From: Cyanobacteria bacterium FACHB-502
GTDB lineage: Bacteria; Cyanobacteriota; Cyanobacteriia; Elainellales; Elainellaceae
NCBI GenBank assembly: GCA_014695325.1
Contig: JACJNZ010000014.1
Span: 1 to 64,000 of the forward strand
Length of the DNA stretch: 64,000 bases
Direction: 5' to 3'
Shown piece by piece: positions 47,614-56,054 of this stretch (positions are counted from its first letter, which is position 1; each line of letters starts with the position of its first letter). Both the position numbers and the translations under genes were made by a program. The notes beneath the pieces were generated by a model that saw only the letters and a program-made list of their open reading frames with translations, made no database searches and had not been told where the DNA came from.

Positions 47614-48480
47614 TTAGGAATATAAGTCGAGGAAGTATATGTCACCAGCATCTGGGTCAAAAGTTCCATATTCAATTATTGGAGAGCCAATAAATCGAAC
47701 TTCTTCTTCTTTCCTAGCAAGAAAAGGATGTAGCTTTAAGAGATCCTCTATATTATGAAAGTGTATATAAGCATCTTTGCGACTATCTAAATTGTACATA
47801 CGACCTCTTAACACATCATTGTCAAGGGACTTTATGTTTGCCCTGTAGATGACTGGTATTCCCAAATCTTTTTGCGAAACTATCGAATGAAACCTTTGGC
47901 TATTAGTTTTGTCAAAGGTAAACTTGGTAGTGATTTCTGCATTAAAAGTCAACTCAATTATATTGTTCTCTGAGTTGTTTGTTCTAACTGGAACAAGCAT
48001 TTTGTCTACTTCTTTTACTATCGCCCTATCCCCATACTGACGAACCATCTTGCTGTCTGGTTGTTGTATTATTGATTCGTAGGATTTAACTGTAGGATTT
48101 CCTTGAGATAATTGGGCTTTTCGCTCAACAACTTTATTTTTGTATTTATTGATCTCTATCTCTCCCTCATCCATTGCCTTTTCGTAGGCTGGTAGAAGAG
48201 CTGCTGTAATACGTTGAATTATCTCTTTTGCGTTCTTTTCAGAAGTGGACAAGAATTTGAGTATATACCCCCCTTCTTCTGGAGGCTGAACCAAAAAATC
48301 GGTCACTTTATAGTCTTTAAAAGACATCCTTGCATGTTTCCAAACCCTGCCATGTGCATTATCAAGGTGTGCCCTGTCAATAGCTGATTGTAAACATGTC
48401 AAGGTCCGACTTAAATTCCTTAGTGAAACTTGGTGGTTGTAAGCAAAATCGCCATCAAAGTGAACTTCAACAAAACTCAT
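47614..48480 (-). CDS. unknown soluble protein, first gene of AT-rich pair
   Basis: A 288-residue protein starting MSFVEVHFDGDFAYNHQVSLRNLSRTL. It has an N-terminal mixed alpha/beta region, a charged central helix (EIEINKYKNKVVERKAQLS) and a beta-rich C-terminal half (IIELTFNAEITTKFTFD ... VIYRANIKSLDND). No signal peptide, no catalytic motif and no family are recognised. The gene shares the AT-rich composition of its partner, from which it is separated by 2 bp. A soluble protein with a membrane partner fits many layouts, including defence or sensing, but there is no direct evidence for any. Confidence 0.7.
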   Translation of the reverse strand: MSFVEVHFDGDFAYNHQVSLRNLSRTLTCLQSAIDRAHLDNAHGRVWKHARMSFKDYKVTDFLVQPPEEGGYILKFLSTSEKNAKEIIQRITAALLPAYEKAMDEGEIEINKYKNKVVERKAQLSQGNPTVKSYESIIQQPDSKMVRQYGDRAIVKEVDKMLVPVRTNNSENNIIELTFNAEITTKFTFDKTNSQRFHSIVSQKDLGIPVIYRANIKSLDNDVLRGRMYNLDSRKDAYIHFHNIEDLLKLHPFLARKEEEVRFIGSPIIEYGTFDPDAGDIYFLDLYS

Positions 48481-48830
48481 ATCAGCTACAAAGCTAGAAT
48501 TATGGACACAAACCTTACATTGTTCACAGTTCTAGCAAGGAAAATTATTTTCCCCGAAAGGTTTAATCTTTGTCTTTCTAAGTTGTGGAAACCGCAAATA
48601 AAGTAATAATTCTCGTTTTTTAATGGTTTCAGCAATCTGACTAAAGATAAAGAAGTTTTGTTTAATTCTCTCTGATTAAGGAATCTGGCGCAGGAGATTA
48701 TGAGGGAGTTGCGGCAAGGGTCGTGATTCTAGCAATTGACAAGGGGGCTGTTTGAGGCGCGGTTGAGGTTTTGTAGCCCCCTAAATTCCTTATAAGTAAG
48801 AGACTTTGGGTTATGTAGCGAATTTAGGCT
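48481..48830. other. 350-bp region upstream of the unknown pair
   Basis: AT-rich with no gene. Positions about 48754-48808 carry, in reverse orientation, a divergent copy of the dispersed repeat seen at 49157 (AAAGTCTCTT ... ATTTAGGGGGCTA on the minus strand). It contains the promoter of the unknown pair and the 3' end of the ferredoxin-like gene. Confidence 0.55.
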
Positions 48831-49109
48831 TTATGAGTCGATTGCCCAACGGTTCATAATCTCGATCGCCTCTTCAGCACGAACGCGCCGATACCAAATC
48901 TCATCCGGTAAAACCAGCACCATTGGACCGTTGCCACAGTGCCCTAAACAACCGCTACCAATCACAGGAATTTCTGGGATTTTGTGATTTTGAAATGCAG
49001 TGAGGACGGCTTTAGAACCTGATTTACGGCAGGCTTTGTTTTGACAAACCAGGATTGTGCGAGGAGGGCGATCGCCTTTCAGGGGAAACGGTTTTGCATC
49101 AGTCGGCAT
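48831..49109 (-). CDS. thioredoxin-like [2Fe-2S] ferredoxin
   Basis: A 92-residue protein with ILVCQNKACRKSGS and GSGCLGHCGNGPMVLV, giving the four cysteines that bind a 2Fe-2S cluster in the thioredoxin-like ferredoxin family. It ends in a short helix (EEAIEIMNRW). It probably serves as an electron carrier in the cytosol, with an unknown partner. It lies alone between two intergenic repeats. Confidence 0.9.
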   Translation of the reverse strand: MPTDAKPFPLKGDRPPRTILVCQNKACRKSGSKAVLTAFQNHKIPEIPVIGSGCLGHCGNGPMVLVLPDEIWYRRVRAEEAIEIMNRWAIDS

Positions 49110-49156
49110 AAAGCAAAAGTTCTAAAAATCTTTGAAAGCGTCTAATCCAACCAATT

Positions 49157-49243
49157 CTCAAAGTCCCCCAGAATTGGGGGATTTAGGGGGCAATGTAGGA
49201 TCTATACGATTGCTTCGTGGTTCCCCCTTCGGGGTAATCGCCA
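49157..49243. repeat. two dispersed repeats back to back
   Basis: 49157-49198: CTCAAAGTCCCCCA-GAAT-TGGGGGATTTAGGGGGC and following bases, a palindromic repeat also found at 58533 and, degraded, at 39188, 48754 and 50557. 49208-49243: GATTGCTTCGTGGTTCCCC, then CTTCGGGGTAATCGCC, a copy of the second repeat also seen at 49780, 52762 and 58314. Between psaAB and dnaG, only this spot carries both. Confidence 0.85.
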
Positions 49244-49280
49244 CAAGCCACAAAACCTCCCTCAACATCACGGGCAGCAT

Positions 49281-49838
49281 TCAGAATTCTGAAAAGGCAT
49301 TAACGATATATTGCTGAAGCGTTAACTCATAGCCATCCAAAACAACAGGCTGACCCAATTCGATTGCAAGCGGCAGGGAAAGCTGAGAGTCGGTGCGAAG
49401 CACTTCCCCGTTAGGGGTAATCGATCCCTTCACAGAACTTCGGACAGGTTTACAGGATAACAGAGCGATATCGAAGCGACAGGGAAGATCGGCTAGGTGA
49501 GGATGTTCGGCGAGGAAGAGTTGGGCGGCTTGCCAGAGTTTTGCCTGTTTTTGGGGGGTGATGGAGAGGAGACCATTTTCGTCCCAGTTGCCTTTACTGC
49601 GGGCTTTGACTTCCACAAAGGCTAAGGTGCCAGGCTGGGTTGCAACGACATCGAGTTCCCCGTAGAGGCAGTGCCATCGCTGGTGTAAAACAGTCCAGCC
49701 TTGAGCGGTGAGCCAGTGAGCTACAAAGGATTCTGCCAGATGTCCGGTTTGTAGTGCGGCTTGTTTAGCCCGATCGGCTGGCGGCTTCGCAGTTTCCCTT
49801 GCGGACGATCGTTTTCTGGGTAACTTCATAAATGGCAA
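49281..49838 (-). CDS. yraN: YraN family endonuclease-like protein (UPF0102)
   Basis: A 185-residue protein with the nuclease-like core GELDVVATQPGTLAFVEVKARSKG, the Asp and ExK residues expected in the PD-(D/E)xK fold. The N-terminal 30 residues (SSARETAKPPADRAKQ) are coded by a copy of a dispersed repeat and look inserted ahead of the conserved start of the domain. YraN proteins are of unknown role, associated with DNA repair or uptake genes. Divergent from the pentapeptide gene. Confidence 0.88.
   Translation of the reverse strand: MPFMKLPRKRSSARETAKPPADRAKQAALQTGHLAESFVAHWLTAQGWTVLHQRWHCLYGELDVVATQPGTLAFVEVKARSKGNWDENGLLSITPQKQAKLWQAAQLFLAEHPHLADLPCRFDIALLSCKPVRSSVKGSITPNGEVLRTDSQLSLPLAIELGQPVVLDGYELTLQQYIVNAFSEF
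49780..49811. repeat. dispersed repeat copy in the yraN coding sequence
   Basis: GGCGGCTTCGCAGTTTCCC followed by TTGCGGACGATCG matches the repeat at 52762-52798 (GGTTGCTTCGCAGTTTCCC, GCAGGGGTAATCG). It encodes the linker before the YraN domain on the minus strand. Confidence 0.75.
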
Positions 49839-49950
49839 TAAGAGACTTTAAGCAAGCCGATGAGACGGTTAACAGATTCAGGTAGGATCAAATCACGTTC
49901 TGTAATGCAGGACTGATCTAAAACTGATTCGTCGTTTTTTTAGTCTGCCC

Positions 49951-50478
49951 ATGTACGCTTGGTTGTGTCGGCTGCGATTTCTCCAAAAAGAGAACTTCTT
50001 CGCATCGGTTGTGTGTGGTGTCGTTTTGAGTTTAAGCCTGCTTTGTCTGAGCGGTCTGCTGCCGTCGAGCGCCCTGGCAGAGGACTACAATCGAGAATTC
50101 CTGGTCAATCGAGACTTTTCGGGCAAGGATCTGACCGACTCTAGCTTCACGAAAGCTAATATGCGCGGCAGCAATTTGAGTAATACCAATTTACAGGGCG
50201 TCAGTTTCTTTGGCGCAAATCTGGAGGATGCCAACCTAGAAAGCGCAAACTTAAGCACCGCAACCCTGGACTCGGCTCGAATGGTGGGAGCTAATCTAAA
50301 GAATGCCATTTTAGAAGGGGCGTTTGCCTTCAACACCAAGTTCAACAACGCTGTGATTGAGGGTGCAGATTTTACCGATGTGCTGCTGCGCGAAGATATG
50401 CAAGACATCCTTTGCCAGACTGCAAGCGGTACAAACCCAACCACAGGACGCGAAACCCGCGAGACGTTGGGCTGCTAG
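49951..50478 (+). CDS. pentapeptide-repeat protein, probably thylakoid lumenal
   Basis: A 175-residue protein with an N-terminal signal (FFASVVCGVVLSLSLLCLSGLLPSSALA) and then about 16 pentapeptide repeats (ANLED, ANLES, ANLST and similar), which form a right-handed beta-helix. It ends in a short Cys-containing tail. Similar lumenal pentapeptide proteins are known in cyanobacteria and plants without an assigned function. Divergent from yraN and convergent with dnaG. Confidence 0.87.
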   Translation: MYAWLCRLRFLQKENFFASVVCGVVLSLSLLCLSGLLPSSALAEDYNREFLVNRDFSGKDLTDSSFTKANMRGSNLSNTNLQGVSFFGANLEDANLESANLSTATLDSARMVGANLKNAILEGAFAFNTKFNNAVIEGADFTDVLLREDMQDILCQTASGTNPTTGRETRETLGC

Positions 50479-50647
50479 AGGATATTTGATAACCTAAAAT
50501 TCGGTTCAAATCAAACCTCCAGCTCGCTAATTTATAAGGGAAGAGAGCTATTTTCCCATCTCAAAGTCTTCCACCTGGGAGGATTTAGGTGCGATGCAGT
50601 CCCTCTGAAACTTCTCTCAAATTGCTTTGAGATAGAGTGTCAAAAAA

Positions 50648-52642
50648 TTAAGGCAGACTCTCAGTTTGATGCAGAGCCGCTTCAGAAGAATCGGTTGCGT
50701 CGCAGTTCTCGGAAGCGGTAATCGCCCCACCCAAATCAAAATCTCCAACCCACGGCATTCCTGCCAAATCTACAAACGAAACCCGCCGCTGCTCTTGCTC
50801 CAGTTCACGGATACGCTGCTTCTCGGCGTACATTTGCTGCTGGTAATACTGCGCCAATTCAAACGACTGAATACAGTCTGTTTGCTTCCACAGATCATTA
50901 AAGTGGCGATAGCGTTTTTCGCACATCACCTGCTCCAGGCAAGCCGCCGCTGCTCGAATGACCAGAGGGGCGCGTAGAATATCTCGGTGTGATTTCTCGT
51001 CTAGCTGAAACAGCGGATAGAGTTGCGCGACCTTATCATCTGGACAGCTATCCTGTAGCAGATTGAGCAGATCGTTTGAGGCAATCGCCTGATTCTGAGC
51101 ATCGAGAATTTGCTGCCACAAATAGCGATGGTGGGACAGGCTGAAGTCTAAATCCCGCTCGTCTAGCGCCTCCATGATCATCGATCGATACTCGGGTGCA
51201 TGGAGATAGAGGCGCAAAAGCTGTGCTTCGGATTCTTCTAAAAGGCTTCGATCGCCCGGACGCTGCCATTTTTGCGATCGACCATGCCACCGCTGCCCCC
51301 GAACTTGAGTTCGCAAATCGGCTTCAAGCTGGACGGCAAATCGAGCATTACCCTGACTCAGGAGTTCCGCACAGCGATGGATATAGTGCGTTCTCAGACT
51401 AGCGTTGGGCAGGTTGCCCAGCAGTTTAACAATTTCCTGATTGCTTTGCTGAAACTGATCTGCCTTCTGAAGGTCTGCCTGTTGGAGAATCTGCTGAATC
51501 TGCCAGTCTAGCCACAGGGGAGCATTCTTAAGTACATCCTGATAGTCCGCAGCGGAGTTTGCCTTGAGGAATTCATCCGGGTCTTTGCCCTGCGGCAGAT
51601 TGAGAATGCGAAGCTGCACTTCTCCCTGATATGCCAGGTCTGCCACTTCCCCGATCGCCCGTTCTGCGGCTTTTACACCTGCGGCATCGGCATCGAAGTT
51701 AAACACAATCTGCTTTGATTCGGTGTAGCGCAAGAGCTGGCGTACCTGATGCAGACTCAGCGCAGTTCCAAGAGAGGCAACGACATTCGTAATCCCGGCA
51801 GCATGAAGGGCAATCACATCAAAATAGCCTTCGACCACCACCGCCCGATCGCTTTTTGCAATAGCGCCTCTCGCTTTATCGAGCGCAAACAGCGTTTTCC
51901 CTTTGTCAAATAGTTCCGTCTCTGGTGAGTTCAGGTATTTCGGCTGCTCATCTCCCAGCGATCGTCCCCCAAAACCAATGACACGCCCCTGAAGATCATG
52001 AATGGGAATCATTAATCGATCGCGGAATCGATCGTAATACCCCTTCCCTTCCTGACGTGGCACAATCAGCCCTGCCTGCTCCACGAGCTGAACGGCAAAC
52101 CCCTTTTGCTCTACTAGATAACCATAGAGCGTCTGCCACCCTGCCGGAGCATAGCCCAACTGAAACTGCTGAATCGTAGTTTCGCTCAACTGCCGCTTTT
52201 CCAGCAGATAGGTTAACGCTGTTTCTCCCTGGGGTTGTCGCAGTGCGTGCTCAAAAAACCTTGCCGTCAGAGCCAACACCTCATAAAGCTGCTCCCGCAA
52301 AGAAAGCTGCCGCTGAAACTCCTGCCGTTCTTCGGGTTCGAGCGTCTTAATTGAAACCTGATACCGACGCGCCAGATCCAGCACCACATCGGCAAACGAT
52401 CGCTTCCCCAACTCCATCAAAAACTTGATTGCATTCCCGCCTGCGCCACAACTAAAGCAGTAATAAAACTGTTTACCCGGACTGACGCTAAAGCTGGGTG
52501 ATTTGTCGTCGTGGAACGGACATAGCCCGGTGAAATCCTTGCCTCGCTTCCGCAGCACCACATACTCCGAGACGACATCCACAATGTCTACTCGCTGTTT
52601 CACCTCATCGATCGTGTCGGGATGCAGGCGGGGGATTTCCAT
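50648..52642 (-). CDS. dnaG: DNA primase
   Basis: A 664-residue primase. The CHC2-type zinc site is C41, H44, C62 and C65 (CPFHDDKSPSF, YYCFSCGAGG). The Toprim core has VVVEGYFDVIALHAAG and VFNFDADAAG. The C-terminal part holds the helicase-binding domain. It makes RNA primers for replication. Length is slightly above average (about 600-650). No rpoD or rpsU is adjacent, unlike in Proteobacteria. Confidence 0.98.
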   Translation of the reverse strand: MEIPRLHPDTIDEVKQRVDIVDVVSEYVVLRKRGKDFTGLCPFHDDKSPSFSVSPGKQFYYCFSCGAGGNAIKFLMELGKRSFADVVLDLARRYQVSIKTLEPEERQEFQRQLSLREQLYEVLALTARFFEHALRQPQGETALTYLLEKRQLSETTIQQFQLGYAPAGWQTLYGYLVEQKGFAVQLVEQAGLIVPRQEGKGYYDRFRDRLMIPIHDLQGRVIGFGGRSLGDEQPKYLNSPETELFDKGKTLFALDKARGAIAKSDRAVVVEGYFDVIALHAAGITNVVASLGTALSLHQVRQLLRYTESKQIVFNFDADAAGVKAAERAIGEVADLAYQGEVQLRILNLPQGKDPDEFLKANSAADYQDVLKNAPLWLDWQIQQILQQADLQKADQFQQSNQEIVKLLGNLPNASLRTHYIHRCAELLSQGNARFAVQLEADLRTQVRGQRWHGRSQKWQRPGDRSLLEESEAQLLRLYLHAPEYRSMIMEALDERDLDFSLSHHRYLWQQILDAQNQAIASNDLLNLLQDSCPDDKVAQLYPLFQLDEKSHRDILRAPLVIRAAAACLEQVMCEKRYRHFNDLWKQTDCIQSFELAQYYQQQMYAEKQRIRELEQEQRRVSFVDLAGMPWVGDFDLGGAITASENCDATDSSEAALHQTESLP

Positions 52643-52761
52643 AGTCGGCGGGTTGAGTTGGGCAAATCGAAAATGATTCTAAGTCCACCTATAGTCTCTC
52701 AGATCCACAAATTTCGATCGCTTCTAGCGATGAGACTTTAGAATCTCGGCAGCATCTCGTC

Positions 52762-52798
52762 GGTTGCTTCGCAGTTTCCCGCAGGGGTAATCGTCCCC
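52762..52798. repeat. dispersed repeat copy, intergenic
   Basis: GGTTGCTTCGCAGTTTCCC, then GCAGGGGTAATCGTCCCC. This is the best-conserved copy, lying in the promoter region between dnaG and the glucosaminidase gene, about 80 bp upstream of the latter's start. Confidence 0.85.
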
Positions 52799-52878
52799 AA
52801 AAGCGATATCGAAAAAGTTGTATCGATCGATGCCCGAATTCGCTACACTTCTGCTTGATCGACAGCTCAAAAACCACA

Positions 52879-54216
52879 ATGACACGAATCTTTGTAGCAG
52901 CAGCCTACGGCGAACCCGAAGACCAGCACAGCACGTTTCCGGGTGAAATTGATCGCGTCTTGGCAGTCCAGGAGACGGTTTTGCTGCGCGATCGGGTGGT
53001 GCAGTTTTTACGATCGCGAAACTATGATGCTGTTGCCGTCCCCGATGAAATGAGTTTAACGCAGGCGATCGACTGGATTAATCGGCGTAGTCAGCAGGGA
53101 GATCTGGCTCTGTCGCTTCAGGTTGCTAGCTCGACCCATACGCTACGGGGAGCGGCTGTCTATCATGTTGCTTATAACGATGAGCGGCGGCTGCAAGCGT
53201 CTCAACTCCTGCAAGCCTATCTGCGGCGTGTCCCCCAGTTTTCGAGTCGCGGAGTCAAGTCCGACACCCAAACCCTGCTCGGTCGGCTCACCTTTTGTCG
53301 GGATACGATCGTGCCTGCCCTGCATCTGGAAGCAGGCTGTCTGAATCATGCAGACGATCGCCAGATTCTTCAGGGTCAGCGACAGGAAGTTGCGCTGGGC
53401 ATCGCGGAAGGATTGGCAGTCTGGAGCCGATCGCTCAATTCAGGACAAACGGCAGGAAACTCACTCATTTCGCTTCAGGTGAATGGCGCAGAATATCCCG
53501 AAAAAGGAGTGCTGCTGGATGGCAATGCCTATATCCCGATCGATCTGATTGATCAGATGGGAATTGAACTGCCGCTCAGTCCGTCCATTCACCGCATCAA
53601 CTACGGCAATGTGGTTTATGCACGAGCGATCGACCTGCGGGACTTTAATCTTGCTTTCACCTGGGACAGTAAGAATCAGACGCTCAATCTGCGATCGATT
53701 TTGTCTACTTTGCCCACGGCGATCGATCGGATTATGGGACGGGGAACCGCTTCCGAAGTGCAGATGATGATGTTCCTCAAAAGCTCTAACCCTGATAGCC
53801 TGACGAAGTTCTACGAAGTGCCCAAACTCTACATCGACGAAGGCAAAATTGAAGGCGTGAACCACGATATTGCCTTTGCCCAGATGTGCCTGGAAACCCA
53901 GTATCTTCAGTTCTCAGATTCCGTAAAGCTAGAACATCATAACTTTGCCGGATTGGGCGGCGCGACAGTGGACGAAATTGGAGCCAAATTTACGACGCCA
54001 CTGCTCGGCATCCGGGCACAAATTCAGCACCTCAAAGCTTATGCCTGTGCAGAACCGCTCGTTCAATCTCCTGCCGACCCCCGATTTCACCTCGTCCGAC
54101 GCGGCATTGCTCCCACCGTGGCAGATTTAAGCGGTCGCTGGTCGGCTGACCCAGATTACGGAACGAAAATTTTGGCGATCGTTAAACGACTCTACGAATT
54201 CGCCGATCATCTGTAG
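52879..54216 (+). CDS. degenerate amidase_3-like plus glucosaminidase protein
   Basis: A 445-residue protein starting MTRIFVAAAYGEPEDQ (an in-frame start 8 codons upstream is weaker). The N-terminal 180 residues follow the amidase_3 fold, but the usual zinc histidines are replaced: AYGEPED stands where GHGG is expected, and SLQVASS where SIHADA is expected. The last Glu region (LHLEAGCLNHADD) remains. A beta-rich stalk (residues about 200-275) follows. Residues about 285-445 match the LytD/FlgJ-type glucosaminidase family, with a catalytic Glu near E339 (CLETQYLQF) and HHNFAGLGG. It cleaves peptidoglycan glycan chains in this family. No signal peptide is evident, which is odd for a wall enzyme. 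Confidence 0.82.
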   Translation: MTRIFVAAAYGEPEDQHSTFPGEIDRVLAVQETVLLRDRVVQFLRSRNYDAVAVPDEMSLTQAIDWINRRSQQGDLALSLQVASSTHTLRGAAVYHVAYNDERRLQASQLLQAYLRRVPQFSSRGVKSDTQTLLGRLTFCRDTIVPALHLEAGCLNHADDRQILQGQRQEVALGIAEGLAVWSRSLNSGQTAGNSLISLQVNGAEYPEKGVLLDGNAYIPIDLIDQMGIELPLSPSIHRINYGNVVYARAIDLRDFNLAFTWDSKNQTLNLRSILSTLPTAIDRIMGRGTASEVQMMMFLKSSNPDSLTKFYEVPKLYIDEGKIEGVNHDIAFAQMCLETQYLQFSDSVKLEHHNFAGLGGATVDEIGAKFTTPLLGIRAQIQHLKAYACAEPLVQSPADPRFHLVRRGIAPTVADLSGRWSADPDYGTKILAIVKRLYEFADHL

Positions 54217-54271
54217 AACTTAACGATGTAGAACTTAATGACGTAGAACTTAATGACGTAGAACTTAATGA
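54212..54271. repeat. 15-bp tandem repeat x4 spanning the stop codon
   Basis: Four 15-bp units (TGTAGAACTTAACGA, TGTAGAACTTAATGA and CGTAGAACTTAATGA twice) start at 54212, 54227, 54242 and 54257. The TAG stop of the glucosaminidase gene (54214-54216) is in the first unit. Confidence 0.95.
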
Positions 54272-54334
54272 CGTTACACTGCTCTTAACGCTCTGGTTTC
54301 AGGCATTCAGAAAAAACAGAGGGTTAGCGGCATC

Positions 54335-55918
54335 ATGACGAAATCGATTAAACAGCGATCGGTACAAATCCAGCAGTTTGTCGTCACCGCAGCGCAGATG
54401 AGCCAGATCGAGGGGCGGATGTTTGCGGCGGGAATGCCTGTTGCAGCACTGATGGAAAAGGTGGCGGGACGAATTACGCAGCGTTTGATTGATTTGTATC
54501 CGCTCGATTGCTTTCCCCAAGTCGGAATTCTGGTCGGACCCGGACATAACGGCGGCGATGCGCTGGTCGTAGCACGGGAACTGCATCTGCGGGGCTATCG
54601 CGTGATTTGCTATCAGCCGATCGATAAACTCAAAGAACTGACCGACTGCCATGCCCGTTATGCGGCAAGTTTAGGCATTCCCACAACGGCTCAGGTAGCT
54701 GACCTGCAAGACTGCGATCTAATCGTGGACGGACTGTTTGGCTTTGGTTTAACCCGATCGATCGAGGGAGAACTTGCCGCCGCGATTCAGCAAATTAATC
54801 AAGGAAAGGGAGCGATCGTCAGTATTGATCTGCCTTCGGGACTGCACACTGATACCGGAGCCGCATTGGGAACCGCGATTTGCGCCGATTACACCTTTTG
54901 CCTGGGACTCTGGAAACGTGCATTTCTTCAGGATGCTGCTCTCGCCTATACGGGAACTGCTGAACTAATCGACTTTGGGCTGCCCCTTGCCGATATTTAC
55001 GCCATTCTGGGAGACGTTCCTGCCCTTCAGCGCATTCTGCCTGCGGCTGCCCTGGCTGCCCTGCCGCTGCCTCGTCCTGCTGTCACCCACAAATACAAAC
55101 AGGGACATCTACTGCTGATTGCGGGGTCACGTCGCTATTCGGGGGCGGCTTTATTAGCGGGACTGGCTGCTAGAGCCAGCGGGGTAGGAATGCTGTCGAT
55201 CGCTGTTCCCGAAGCTCTGAAGCCCATTCTGGTGGCACAGCTTCCAGACGCACTAATCATCGGTTGCCCAGAAGATGAGACGGGCGCAATTGCTCATTTA
55301 CCTGAGGAAATCAATCTCAGTCAATACCAGACGATCGCTTGCGGACCCGGACTCACCCCCGAAGCGCGATCGATCGTTTCCCATTTGCTAAATCAGGAAG
55401 TTCCTTTGTTGCTGGATGCAGACGGATTAAATATCCTCTCCGGTTTGGGCGCAACGGCAACATTACAAGAGCGATTGGTTCCCACGGTTCTCACGCCGCA
55501 CTGGGGCGAATTTAAGCGGCTCTTTCCTGAAATTGCAGAGACGCATAGCGGAGATTCGATCGCGGCAGTTCAGGCAGCAGCCCAGGCAAGCGGGGCAATC
55601 GTTTTACTAAAGGGGGCACGAACGGCGATCGGCAATCCGGCAGGTCAGGTCTGGCTCAACCCTGACAGTACCCCAGCGTTGGCACGAGGCGGCAGTGGGG
55701 ATGTGCTGACTGGCCTAATGGGCGGCTTGCTGGCGCAGGGCAGAATGGGGGAAGCGGCAATCGAGGCGATCGCAGTGAGCGCAGCGTGGTGGCATGCGCA
55801 GGCAGGCATTTGGTCAGCCCGAGACCGCACGGAATTAGGAGTTGATCCGGTGACGCTGGCACAGTCGCTGTCGCCTACATTGCAGCACTGGCAGCAGCAC
55901 TGGCAAAAGAATTATTAA
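54335..55918 (+). CDS. nnrDE: bifunctional NAD(P)H-hydrate epimerase/dehydratase
   Basis: A 527-residue fusion that repairs hydrated NAD(P)H. The N-terminal epimerase domain (about 15-230) has GPGHNGGDALV at 68-78 and SIDLPSGLHTDTG. The C-terminal ADP/ATP-dependent dehydratase domain (about 240-520) has HKYKQGHLLLIAGSRRYSGAA and the signature ARGGSGDVLTGLMGGLLAQG. The two-domain order and length match the bacterial YjeF-type enzyme. It follows the tandem repeat by about 60 bp and may be cotranscribed with the glucosaminidase gene. Confidence 0.96.
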   Translation: MTKSIKQRSVQIQQFVVTAAQMSQIEGRMFAAGMPVAALMEKVAGRITQRLIDLYPLDCFPQVGILVGPGHNGGDALVVARELHLRGYRVICYQPIDKLKELTDCHARYAASLGIPTTAQVADLQDCDLIVDGLFGFGLTRSIEGELAAAIQQINQGKGAIVSIDLPSGLHTDTGAALGTAICADYTFCLGLWKRAFLQDAALAYTGTAELIDFGLPLADIYAILGDVPALQRILPAAALAALPLPRPAVTHKYKQGHLLLIAGSRRYSGAALLAGLAARASGVGMLSIAVPEALKPILVAQLPDALIIGCPEDETGAIAHLPEEINLSQYQTIACGPGLTPEARSIVSHLLNQEVPLLLDADGLNILSGLGATATLQERLVPTVLTPHWGEFKRLFPEIAETHSGDSIAAVQAAAQASGAIVLLKGARTAIGNPAGQVWLNPDSTPALARGGSGDVLTGLMGGLLAQGRMGEAAIEAIAVSAAWWHAQAGIWSARDRTELGVDPVTLAQSLSPTLQHWQQHWQKNY

Positions 55919-56054
55919 GCTAGTCCAATTTTCTGTAACTTTAATAACAGTAATTAGAATAAGTTCCCGTCCCGACAGCGATTAGATGGGACTCTGGTAA
56001 GATGGGCAATAAAGTAACGCAAAATAAGTAATACAAAGTAAGCAACAATATAAT

